64,000 bases of DNA from assembly GCF_001439845.1 (NCBI RefSeq), contig NZ_JYLO01000006.1, forward strand, positions 186,001-250,000. Reading direction: 5' to 3'. The translations under genes were made by a program, and so were the position numbers. Positions 16,721-41,700 of the stretch are shown here, one piece after another (within the stretch, counting starts at the first letter, position 1; every line of letters begins with the position of its first letter). The DNA is from Pseudomonas lactis. Its GTDB lineage: Bacteria > Pseudomonadota > Gammaproteobacteria > Pseudomonadales > Pseudomonadaceae. The notes beneath the pieces were generated by a model. The model was not told where the DNA came from. It was given only the letters and a program-made list of their open reading frames with translations, and did no database searches.

Positions 16721-17893
16721 ATGGCAAACCCCTACGCTGAATTATTCCAGGTCCCCGGTGCCAGGGCCTTTGTACTCGCCGGCATGCTGGCACGCATGCC
16801 GATATCCATGACCGGCATCGGCCTGATTACCATGCTGTCCCAAGTACATGGCGGCTATGGCCTGGCCGGTTCGGTGGCGGCGGTGTTTGCCCTGGCCACG
16901 GCGATTTGCGCGCCGCAAGTGTCACGTTGGGTAGACCGCTACGGCCAGGGCAGGGTGCTGCCGGTTGCGGCGCTGATCGGCGGCGGGGCGCTATTGATGT
17001 TGCTGCTGTGTACGCGGTTGCAGGCGCCGAATTGGACGCTGTTTCTGTTCGCCGCGCTGGCGGGCTGCATGCCCAATATGTCCGCTATGGTGCGGGCGCG
17101 CTGGACCGAGTTGTACCGTGGCCAGCCCAGGCTGCAAACCGCGTTTGCCCTGGAGTCGGTACTCGATGAGGTGTGCTTCATCATCGGCCCGCCCATTTCG
17201 GTGGGGTTGAGCGTGGCGGTGTTCCCAGAAGCCGGGCCCTTGGTGGCGGCGCTGTTGCTGGCGGTGGGCGTCACCACCTTTGTGCTGCAACGGCAAACCG
17301 AACCACCGATACACGCGCATCAAGGCGCGCACGGTCGCTGGCTGATTGCTTCGCCATCGGTATTGATCCTGATGATTTTGCTGCTGGCCATGGGCGTGAT
17401 TGTCGGCGTGGTGGATGTGGTCAGCGTGGCCTTCGCCCAGCATCAGGGCCAGCCGGCGGCGGCGAGTATCGTGCTGTCGGTGTATGCCATTGGTTCGTGC
17501 CTGGCCGGGTTGGCCTTCGGTGCCCTCAAGCTCAAGGCACCGTTGCCACGTCAGTTCCTGTACTGCGGCGTAGCCACGGCGTTGACCACCTTGCCGTTGC
17601 TGCTGGTGAGCAATATTCCCGGCTTGGCCGCTGCCATCTTTATCTCCGGGTTGTTCTTCGCGCCCACCTTGATTGTGTCGATGGCCATGGTGGAGCAGAT
17701 CGTCCCGGCCAGCCGCCTGACCGAAGGCATGACCTGGCTGATCACCGGCCTGAGCATCGGCGTGGCCATTGGCGCTGCCAGTTCGGGGTGGATGATCGAC
17801 CATTTTGGTGCCACCAGCGGGTTCTGGGTGGCGCTGGCGGCGGGGGCGGTGGTAGCGGGCTCGGCGGTATTGGGTTACCGGCGATTAGGATAG
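16721..17893 (+). CDS. MFS transporter (efflux type)
   Basis: The 390-residue protein has about twelve membrane segments. The MFS loop motif after segment 2 is degenerate (VSRWVDRYGQGRVLP). The start at 16721 follows AAGCAGG and gives a protein beginning MANPYAELFQVPGARAF. The longer frame upstream would read through the operator sites. It is controlled most likely by the divergent TetR repressor. The substrate is unknown. Its stop codon abuts the stop of the convergent hicB gene. Confidence 0.85.
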   Translation: MANPYAELFQVPGARAFVLAGMLARMPISMTGIGLITMLSQVHGGYGLAGSVAAVFALATAICAPQVSRWVDRYGQGRVLPVAALIGGGALLMLLLCTRLQAPNWTLFLFAALAGCMPNMSAMVRARWTELYRGQPRLQTAFALESVLDEVCFIIGPPISVGLSVAVFPEAGPLVAALLLAVGVTTFVLQRQTEPPIHAHQGAHGRWLIASPSVLILMILLLAMGVIVGVVDVVSVAFAQHQGQPAAASIVLSVYAIGSCLAGLAFGALKLKAPLPRQFLYCGVATALTTLPLLLVSNIPGLAAAIFISGLFFAPTLIVSMAMVEQIVPASRLTEGMTWLITGLSIGVAIGAASSGWMIDHFGATSGFWVALAAGAVVAGSAVLGYRRLG

Positions 17894-18259
17894 TCAGCCA
17901 ATCGTCGGGCATGGCTCTGGGTAGTGATGCTGCAGAAATTCGTTCAGCGCTTGACGCGTGAGATCATTCAACGTCACTTTCTTACGGGTTGCCGCCAGGG
18001 CTGCGGCCAGATGCAAGTCATGCCCGACGCGTACGTTGAATGAACCTTTGCACGGTTTCTCGGGCGTTTGGCCCAGGCTCTGGCAAGTGGCTAGATAATC
18101 ATCCACGGCTTCACGGAAAGCCGTGTCCAGTTCAGCGACGGTCTTGCCTTCGTAGCTCACCAGCGCCTTGATGAAGAGGATCTTGCCGAACAGGCAGTTG
18201 TCTTCGAGGCTGGCTTCGATGGAGCCGATGTAGCCTTTGTGTTTCAGTTGGTTATTCAT
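17894..18259 (-). CDS. hicB: HicB-family antitoxin
   Basis: The 121-residue protein has an N-terminal HicB RNase-H-like fold (YIGSIEASLEDNCLFGKI, then VAELDTAFREAVDDYLATC). The C-terminal ribbon-helix-helix region (GSFNVRVGHDLHLAAALAA, LNDLTRQALNEFL) would bind the promoter. In HicAB systems this protein neutralises the HicA mRNA interferase and represses the operon. Its start overlaps the hicA stop by four bases. Confidence 0.88.
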   Translation of the reverse strand: MNNQLKHKGYIGSIEASLEDNCLFGKILFIKALVSYEGKTVAELDTAFREAVDDYLATCQSLGQTPEKPCKGSFNVRVGHDLHLAAALAATRKKVTLNDLTRQALNEFLQHHYPEPCPTIG

Positions 18260-18507
18260 GGAATCAGTTCTCCTGATTTCAATTGTTCGATGATCTGGCG
18301 CCGAATGTAGTGTTTCAGTTCGTTGCCGGGGTGAGGCTTGTGCAGGGTGATCATTGCACTGGGGTCGCCCATGTCGAACTTGACCCGGCTTCCGGCCCCT
18401 TCAATCTGTGTGTATCCCAATCGGCGTAATAACGTGACGAGCTCAGACCAGGTAAATGCCATGTGCTCATTGAGCAGTTTGGCGAGCAGCTTTTCATTTT
18501 TGGACAC
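18256..18507 (-). CDS. hicA: HicA-family toxin
   Basis: The 83-residue protein has the HicA double-stranded-RNA-binding-like layout: LLRRLGYTQIEGAGSRVKF, then LHKPHPGNELKHYIRRQIIEQL. Classical HicA carries a catalytic His in a GSH motif. Here that position reads GSR, a variant I believe is common in the longer PHPGNEL subgroup. HicA toxins cleave mRNA and tmRNA. It is transcribed before hicB and divergent from the NRPS operon, whose promoter lies just upstream. Confidence 0.85.
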   Translation of the reverse strand: MSKNEKLLAKLLNEHMAFTWSELVTLLRRLGYTQIEGAGSRVKFDMGDPSAMITLHKPHPGNELKHYIRRQIIEQLKSGELIP

Positions 18508-18637
18508 GGCGTTCCCTGCGTGTAACTAAATGTAGTTGCAAAAAGTGGTGTTCGTCAATGCTAGCCCAGGTTCGCGTCGCTTCCCGGGGATTGATGTAAC
18601 CCCCGATGACAGCTCACTCGACGCCCCCATCCCTCCG

Positions 18638-18661
18638 CTAATTTTTCCCCGCCCGGTTCGT
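18638..18661 (+). promoter_or_regulatory. Degenerate PvdS-type iron-starvation box before the NRPS operon
   Basis: CTAAT (18638-18642), a 16-base spacer and CGT (18659-18661) match the spacing of the TAAAT-N16-CGT boxes found elsewhere in this locus, with two changes in the -35 element. The spacer begins TTTTCCCC, like the box of pvdM. It lies 55 bases upstream of the NRPS start codon, the same distance range as for the perfect boxes. Confidence 0.55.
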
Positions 18662-18716
18662 TTTATAGGGACGACGTGCCTTTGTGCTTCCCGCCTATTG
18701 CCCCGGATTCCAAGAA

Positions 18717-32750
<14,034 letters not shown>

Positions 32751-32753
32751 ACC

Positions 32754-35700
32754 ATGCTTTCCAACCCTAATATCGACCTGGTGTCGCGCTTTCTTCGCTT
32801 GCCTCTGGAGCAGCGCCAGCAGTTTTACCTGCGCCTGCACAGCCGGGGCATGAGTTTCGCTCAACTGCCGATTGCTCCCACCCGCCACGACAACGACACA
32901 CCGACGTTGTCTTACGCCCAGGAACGCCAGTGGTTCCTCTGGCAACTGGACAAGGACAGCACCGCCTATCACATCCCTGGCGCCCTGCGTTTGCACGGGC
33001 ACTTGGACCTGGCCGCGTTGCAACGCAGTTTCGACAGCCTGTTGGCCCGGCATGAAAGCTTGCGCACGCAACTGGTCGAGGACGGTGAACGCCTGTGGCA
33101 GGCAGTGATGCCGCAGGCGCGGGTGCAGATCGAGCAGGCGCACGTCGACGAAGCACAGTTGATGGCGCGGGTGGAAGAGGAGGTGGCGCGGCCGTTCGAT
33201 TTGCACCAGGCGCCGTTGTTGCGTGTGACGCTGCTGCAACTGGCCGAGGATGAGCATGTGCTGGTGATGGTGCAGCACCATATCGTCTCCGATGGCTGGT
33301 CGATGCAGGTGATGGTAGAGGAACTGGTGCAGCTCTACGCGGCCCATAGCCAGGGCCATGACCTGCAACTCCCGGAACTGCCGATCCAGTACGCCGACTA
33401 CGCGCTGTGGCAACGCGGCTGGATGGAAGCCGGGGAACAGGCGCGCCAACTCGCGTATTGGCAGGCCCTGCTGGGCGGCGAGCAACCGGTGCTGGAATTG
33501 CCGCTTGACCGCCCGCGCCCGGCGCAGCAAAGCCATCGCGGTGCAAGCCTGCAGGTGCATTTGCAACCGACGCTGGTGGCGGGTCTCAAGCGCCTGGCGC
33601 AGCAAGAGGGCGTGACCGCGTTCATGCTACTGCTGGCGTCGTTCCAAGCCCTGTTGTATCGCTACAGCGGGCAGTCGGATATCCGCATTGGCGTGCCGAA
33701 TGCCAACCGTAACCGCGTCGAAACCGAGCGGCTGATCGGCTTCTTCGTCAACACCCAGGTACTCAAGGCTGACCTTGACGGGCAGATGAGCTTTGCCGAG
33801 CTGCTGCAACAAACCAAACGCCGCGCCCTGGAGGCCCAGGCTCATCAGGACCTGCCGTTCGAGCAACTGGTGGTGGCGTTGCAGCCCGAGCGCAGCTTGA
33901 GCCACAACCCATTGTTCCAGGTGATGTTCAACCACCAGACCGATGCCCAGGGCGACCGGGAAGGCCAGCAGTTACCGGGCCTGCGTGTGGTGGAACTGGA
34001 TTGGGACAGCCAGACCACCCATTTTGACCTGAGCCTGGACACCCATGAATCCGCCGACGGGCTTTGGGCTGCGCTGACCTACGCCACCGACCTGTTCGAT
34101 GCAGCCACCATCGAGCGCTTGGCGCAACACTGGCAAAACCTGCTGCAGGCGGTGGTGAGCGCACCCCGCAGCCGCCTCTGCGAGCTGCCGATGGTGGGTG
34201 CCGCTGAGCAACACAGGATGCTTCAGGACTGGAACACCCCGGCTGGTGTCACCCCCTTTGAGGCTGTGCACCGGCTGTTTGAAGCCCAGGCTGATCAGCA
34301 GCCGGAACGTCAGGCCCTGGCCCTGAATAAGCAGGCCCTCAGCTATGGGGAACTGAACCGTCAGGCCAACCGCCTGGCGCATTACCTGCTGGCCCAGGGC
34401 GTAGGCCCTAAAGCGCTGGTGGGGATCGCCGTGGAACGCTCCTTTGCCATGGTGGTCAGCTTGCTTGCGGTGCTCAAGACGGGAGCGGCCTATGTGCCGC
34501 TGGACCCTGAGTACCCCCGCGAACGTCTGGTGCATATGCTTGAGGACAGTGGTGTGGGCCTGGTGTTGACCCAATCCCACCTGCATGGGCGCCTGCCGTT
34601 GCCGACCCAGGTGCTGGCGGTGGACATCGACCGGGTCCAGGCGCAGTTGGCGTTGTGTGCCGACGATAATTTACCGGTTGATGTCGAGTCCCAGAGCCTG
34701 GCGTATGTGATCTACACCTCCGGCTCCACAGGCAAGCCCAAGGGGGTTGCCATCAGCCATGCTGCACTGAGTGAGTTCGCTGGCATCGCGGCGGATTACT
34801 CGCAGCTGGTTGCCCAGGACCGAGTGTTGCAGTTTGCCACCTTGAACTTCGACGGTTTCGTCGAGCAGCTATACCCAGCCCTGACCCTCGGCGCCACCGT
34901 GGTACTGCGTGGCCCGCAGTTGTGGGACGGTGCCGAGCTGTACCGACAGATCATCGCCCAGGGCATTACCTTGGCCGACTTGCCCACCGCCTACTGGAAG
35001 CTGTTCCTGCAAGATTGCCTGGCAGCAGGCCCAAGGACCTATGGTGCCTTGCGGCAGATCCATATCGGCGGCGAAGCCATGCCGTTGGATGGCCCGCTGT
35101 TGTGGCAGCGCGCCGGGCTCGGCCATGTGCGCTTGCTCAACACCTACGGGCCTACCGAGGCCACGGTGGTTTCCAGCGTGCTGGACTGCACTGACCCGAG
35201 CGCTGTCAGCGCCGTCGGTGCCAGCCCCATTGGCCGGGCGCTGCCAGGGCGTGGCCTCTATGTGCTGGACCGCGACCTGAACCTGCTGCCGCTGGGCGCC
35301 GTGGGTGAACTCTATATCGCCAGCGCCAATGGCTTGGCCCGTGCGTATTTGCAGCGGCCAGGCCTGACCGCCGAGCGCTTTGTCGCTGACCCGTTCAGCC
35401 CATCCGGCGAGCGCCTGTACCGCACCGGCGACCTGGCCCGCTACCGAGCCGATGGCGTGGTGGAGTATGTCGGGCGGGTCGATCACCAGGTCAAGGTTCG
35501 TGGTTTTCGCATAGAACTGGGTGAGATTGAAACTGTGCTGCTGGCCCAGGACAGCGTGCGTGAAGCGCTGTTGCTGGCTGCCGACAACCAACTGCTGGCC
35601 TACCTGGTACCTGCGCAGACGCTGTCTGAAACCGAGTGCGCCGAGGTGGGCGAACAGTTGATGGCCACCTTGCGCGACCACCTACCCGACTACATGGTGC

Positions 35701-38700
35701 CGGCGCACCTGATCTTTCTCGACCGCATGCCGCTCAACCCCAACGGCAAGCTGGATCGCCAGGCCCTGCCCAAGCCAGATGCCAGCGTGGAACAACAGGA
35801 TTGGCGGGCGCCGGTCACCCCGTTGCAACAACAGATGGCGGCGATCTGGGCGGCTATTCTTGGAGCCGAACGTGTGGGCTTGAACCAGCACTTCTTCGAG
35901 CTGGGAGGGCATTCCCTGTTGGCGATGCAGGTGGTGTCACGCATCCGCCAGACCCTGAGCCTGGAAGTGCCGCTCAAAGCCGTGTTTGAACACCCGCGTC
36001 TGGAGGCGTTTGTCGCGGCCTTGCAAGCCCAGGAGAGCCCATTGCCAACGGCGCCGGCCCTGCTTCCGGCCGGGCGCGTGCAGCCGTTGCCATTGTCTTA
36101 CGCCCAGGAGCGACAGTGGTTTCTCTGGCAACTGGAACCCCACAGCGCGGCGTATCACATTCCCAGCGCGTTGCGCCTGAAAGGGCGGTTGGACCTGGCT
36201 GCGTTGCAACGCAGTTTCGATAGCTTGCTGGCGCGCCATGAAAGCCTGCGCACCCATATCCACCAGGATCACGACGGCGCGGTGCAAGTGATTGAGCCGT
36301 CAGTTTCCTTGCCGATCACCCAGGCGGAGATCGAAGAGACCGAGCTCAAGGCCCATGTAGAAGCGCTGATCGCCCAGCCGTTCGACCTGCAACGAGGCCC
36401 TTTGCTGCGCGTCACTTTGCTGCGCCTGGCCGCCGACGAGCATGTGTTGGTATTGGTGCAGCATCACATCGTCTCCGATGGCTGGTCGATGCAATTGGCT
36501 GTCGAAGAACTGGTGCAGCTGTATGCCGGTTATAGCCAAGGCCAGGACGTGCAGTTGCCGGCGCTGCCGATCCAGTATGCCGACTACGCCGTATGGCAGC
36601 GCAGCTGGATGGACGCCGGTGAGAAGCAACGTCAACTGGCCTACTGGCAGGAACTGTTGGGCGGTGAGCAGAGCGTGCTGGAGTTGCCGTTCGATCACCA
36701 GCGCCCGGCTGTGCAGAGCCACCGCGGCGCACGCCTGGCGTTCGAGCTGGCGCCGGAACTCGCTCAGGGGCTCAAGGCTTTGGCCCAACAGCAGGGCGTG
36801 ACCCTGTTCATGTTGTTGCTGGCATCGTTCCAGACCTTGTTGCACCGCTACAGCGGCCAGGAAGAAATACGCGTCGGCGTGCCGATTGCCAACCGCAATC
36901 GCAGCGAGACCGAGCGCTTGATTGGCTTCTTCGTCAACACCCAGGTGCTCAAGGCGGATGTGCATGGGCAGATGAGTGTCGAGCAGTTGCTGCAGCACGT
37001 TCGGCAAAGCGCCCTGCAAGCCCAGGCCCACCAGGATTTGCCGTTCGAACAACTGGTCGAAGCCCTGCAACCTGAGCGTAGCCTGAGCCACAACCCGCTG
37101 TTCCAGGTCATGTTCAACCATCAGACTGACGTCGGCCAGGCTCAGGTTCAGCACCAATTGCCAGGGCTGCGGGTAGAAGGCCTGGACTGGGACAGCAAGA
37201 CCGCACATTTCGACCTGGACCTGGATATTCAGGAGTCCACCGAAGGTATATGGGCCACTTTGGGTTATGCCCAGGACCTGTTCGAAGCCAGCACCGTGCA
37301 ACGCATGGCGCGCCACTGGCAGAACCTGCTGCAGGGTATGGTCGCCAACCCACGACAGCAGCTCAGCCAGTTAAGCCTGCTGGACGCGACCGAACAACAA
37401 CAGATCCTGCAACTGTGGAACCGCACGGAGTCTGGCTTTTCGGCCGAGCGCCTGGTGCACGAATTGGTCGGCGATCGCGCCCGCGAAACCCCGGACGCGG
37501 TGGCGGTGAAATTCGACGCGCAAACCCTGACTTACGGCGAACTGGATCGCCAGGCCAACCGCCTGGCCCATGCCTTGATCGCCCGTGGCGTCGGCCCGGA
37601 AGTGCGGGTGGCCATCGCCATGCCGCGCAGTGCCGAGATCATGGTGGCGTTCCTGGCGGTGATGAAAGCCGGCGGTGTGTATGTGCCGCTGGATATCGAA
37701 TACCCACGTGATCGCCTGCTGTACATGATGCAAGACAGCCGCTCGAAATTGCTGTTGACCCATTCGGCCGTGCAACACCGGTTGCCGATCCCGGACGGCC
37801 TCGACGTCTTGGCGGTGGATCAGGTGCAAGCCTGGTCGGATTACAGCGATACGGCCCCGACTGTGGCGCTGGACGGCGACAACCTTGCCTACGTGATCTA
37901 CACCTCCGGCTCCACCGGTTTGCCCAAGGGCGTGGCGGTGTCACACGGCCCGCTGGTGGCGCATATCATCGCTACCGGCGAGCGCTATGAAACCTCGCCG
38001 GCCGATTGCGAGCTGCACTTCATGTCGTTCGCTTTCGACGGCTCCCACGAAGGCTGGATGCACCCGCTGATCAACGGCGCCAGCGTGTTGATCCGTGACG
38101 ACAGCCTGTGGCTGCCGGAATACACCTACGAGCAGATGCACCGCCACAACGTGACCATGGCGGTGTTCCCACCGGTGTACCTGCAGCAGTTGGCTGAACA
38201 TGCCGAGCGCGACGGCAACCCACCGGCGGTGCGGGTGTACTGCTTTGGCGGTGATGCCGTTGCGCAAGCCAGCTATGACCTGGCGTGGCGCGCGCTGAAA
38301 CCCAAGTACCTGTTCAACGGCTATGGCCCGACGGAAACCGTGGTTACACCGTTGTTGTGGAAGGCTCGTAAAGGCGATCCCTGCGGTGCCGTTTACGCGC
38401 CCATCGGCACCTTGTTGGGTAACCGCAGTGGCTACGTGTTGGATGCGCAACTGAATCTGCAACCCATCGGCGTGGCCGGCGAGTTGTACCTGGGCGGCGA
38501 GGGCGTGGCCCGGGGTTACCTGGAGCGTCCGGCACTGACTGCCGAGCGTTTCGTACCGGACCCGTTCGGCAAACCGGGCAGCCGCGTGTATCGCAGCGGC
38601 GACCTGACCCGTGGGCGTCCGGATGGCGTGGTGGATTACCTGGGGCGTGTGGACCATCAAGTGAAGATCCGCGGTTTTCGTATCGAACTGGGGGAAATCG

Positions 38701-41700
38701 AAGCGCGTCTGCGTGAGCAAGCCAGTGTCGGTGAAACCGTGGTGGTCGCCCAGGAGGGGCCGACAGGCAAACAACTGGTGGCCTATGTCGTACCACTGGA
38801 CCGGACGCTCCTGGATGATGCTGTCGCTCAATCCACCGGTCGCGAAACCTTGCGCCGTGCCTTGAAAACCCGCTTGCCGGACTACATGGTGCCGACGCAC
38901 TTGATGTTCCTTGAGCGTATGCCACTGACCCCTAACGGCAAGCTCGACCGCAAGGGCTTGCCGCTGCCGGATGTGAGTCAGATGCAGCAGGCTTATGTGG
39001 CACCTCAGAGCGAGTTGGAGCAGAAGATCGCCGCGATCTGGTCCGATGTGCTACGCCTGCCGCAGGTGGGCTTGCATGATAATTTCTTCGAACTGGGCGG
39101 CGATTCGATCATTTCGATTCAGCTGGTCAGCCGCGCCCGCCAGGCCGGTGTGCGTTTCACGCCCAAAGAGTTGTTCCAGCATCAGACCGTGCAGAGCCTG
39201 GCGACGGTCGCGAGGGAAGGCGACGGTGTGGTGCAGATGGACCAGTCGCCGCTGACTGGCGATTTGCTGTTGTTGCCGGTGCAACACAGTTTTTTTGCCG
39301 ATGACATTCCCCAGCGTCATCACTGGAACCAATCTGCGGTGCTGCAACCGCACCAGCCGTTGCAGGTACCGCTTTTGTTGGCCGCACTGCAGGCATTGAT
39401 CGTGCATCATGATGCCTTGCGCAGCACCTTTATCGAGGGCGCACAGGGCTGGAGCGCGGCCTACCGTGGGCCGGATCAGCACCAGGCTGAACAGGTGCTA
39501 TGGCAAACCACATTGAACAGCGTCGAAGAACTTGAGGCCTTGGGCGAAGAGGCCCAGCGCAGTCTCGATCTGGGCGCAGGCCCGTTATTGCGTGCGGTGT
39601 TGGCGCAGTTGGCCGACGGTTCACAGCGCTTGTTGCTGGTGATCCATCACTTGGTGGTGGACGGTGTGTCGTGGCGCATTCTGCTTGAAGACTTGCAAAG
39701 CACGTATCAGCAACTGGCCCAAGGCGCACCTGTGACACTGCCAGCCAAGACCAGCGCCACCCGCGCCTGGGCTGCTCGCCTGCAGACTTACGCCCACAGC
39801 CCGGCGTTGCAACAGGAACTGGTTTGGTGGCAGACGCAATTGCAGGGCAGCCCGGTCGGTTTGCCGGGCGCCGATCCACAGGCGAGTCTGAGCAACCAAC
39901 TGGCGCTGAGTGTGAGCACACACCTGGATGCCACCTATACTCGGCGCTTGCTGCACGATGCGCCGAGTGCCTATCGCACCCAAATCAATGACCTGCTGTT
40001 GACTGCTCTGGCGCGAGTTATTACGCGCTGGAGCGGCGAGGCTTCTATGTTGATCCGGCTTGAAGGTCATGGCCGCGAAGATCTGTTCGATGACATCGAT
40101 CTGACTCGCACTGTCGGTTGGTTCACCAGCCTTTACCCCGTGCAACTGGCCCCGGCCGATTCCCTGGCTGCCTCCCTGAAGCGCATCAAGGAGCAGCTGC
40201 GAGCCGTGCCCGACAAGGGCCTGGGGTTCGGTGCCCTGCGTTACCTGGGTAATGCCGCAACGCAACAGGCGTTGGCGGCCTTGCCGCAGCCACGTATCAC
40301 CTTCAACTATCTGGGGCAGTTCGATGCCAGCTTCGACAGCGGCGAACAGCCAGGACTGTTCACGCCGACCGCTGATGCCAGCGGTGCCGAGCAAAGCCCG
40401 CAGGCACCTTTGGGCAACTGGCTGGAAATCAATGGTCAGGTCTATGGTGGCGAGCTGAAGTTGAACTGGAGTTTCAGCCAGGCGATGTTCGGTGAAGCAA
40501 CCGTCAAGTGCTTGGCCGACGACTATGCCTTGGAACTCAAGGCTCTGATTGATCATTGTTGCGAGTCGGCGCATCAGGGCGTGACGCCGTCGGACTTCCC
40601 CTTGGCGCGGTTGTCCCAGGACCAGTTGGATGGCTTGGCACTGAACGTGGCTGAGGTCGAAGACCTGTACCCATTGTCACCCATGCAGCAAGGCATGCTG
40701 TTCCAATCGCTGTACGGCGAAGGTTCGGGTGACTACATCAACCAGATGCGCATTGATGTGCAGGGCCTGGATGTGGCGCGCTTCCAGCAGGCCTGGCAGG
40801 TGGCGGTGCAACGCCACGAGATCCTGCGCAGCGGTTTTGTCTGGCAGGCGGAGCTTGAACAGCCTTTGCAGGTGGTCTACAAGCAGGTGCGCCTGCCGTT
40901 CATGGCGTTGGATTGGCAGACCCGCGAGGACTGCAACCAGGCCCTGGATGAACTGGCCGAGTCGGCACGGGCCCAGGGCTTTGTCCTGGAGCAAGCACCG
41001 TTGTTGAGCTTGACGCTGGTACGCACGGGGGCGACAAGCTATCACCTGATCTACACCAATCACCATATTTTGATGGATGGCTGGAGTGGTTCGCAGCTGT
41101 TCGGCGAGGTATTGCAACAGTATGCGGGTGAGCCGCTGCCAGCGCCGACCGGGCGGTATCGTGACTACATCGCTTGGCTGCAGGCGCAGGACAAAGCCGT
41201 CAGCCAAGCGTTCTGGAAGGCGCAACTGGTCAACTTGCAGGAGCCCACGCGCCTGGCCCGCACCATAGACGCCGAGGTGGATGCGGCCCTGGCGGTCAAT
41301 GGCGAGCATCGCTTGAGCCTCGATGTCGCGCAAACCGAACACCTCAAAGCCTTCGCCCAACGTCACAAGGTGACCCTCAATACCCTGGTGCAAGGCGCAT
41401 GGTTGTTGCTGTTGCATCACCACACCGGGCAAGCCACCGTAGCATTCGGCGCCACGGTGGCAGGGCGTCCAACGGAACTGCGTGGGATTGAACAGCAGGT
41501 CGGCTTGTTCATTAACACGCTGCCGGTAGTGGCGACGCCGGATGCGCAAATGTCGGTCAGCCAGTGGCTAGAGCAACTCCAGCAACAGAACGTTGGCTTG
41601 CGTGAGCATGAACACACGCCACTGTTTGAGATCCAGCGCTGGGCGGGGCTGGGTGGAGAAGCGCTGTTCGACAGTATCCTGGTGTTCGAGAACTACCCGG

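Noticed and set aside
18527..18555. TAAAT followed by CGT upstream of the first NRPS gene
   Set aside because: The spacer is 21 bases, against 16 in all perfect boxes here. The site at 18638-18661 has the right spacing.
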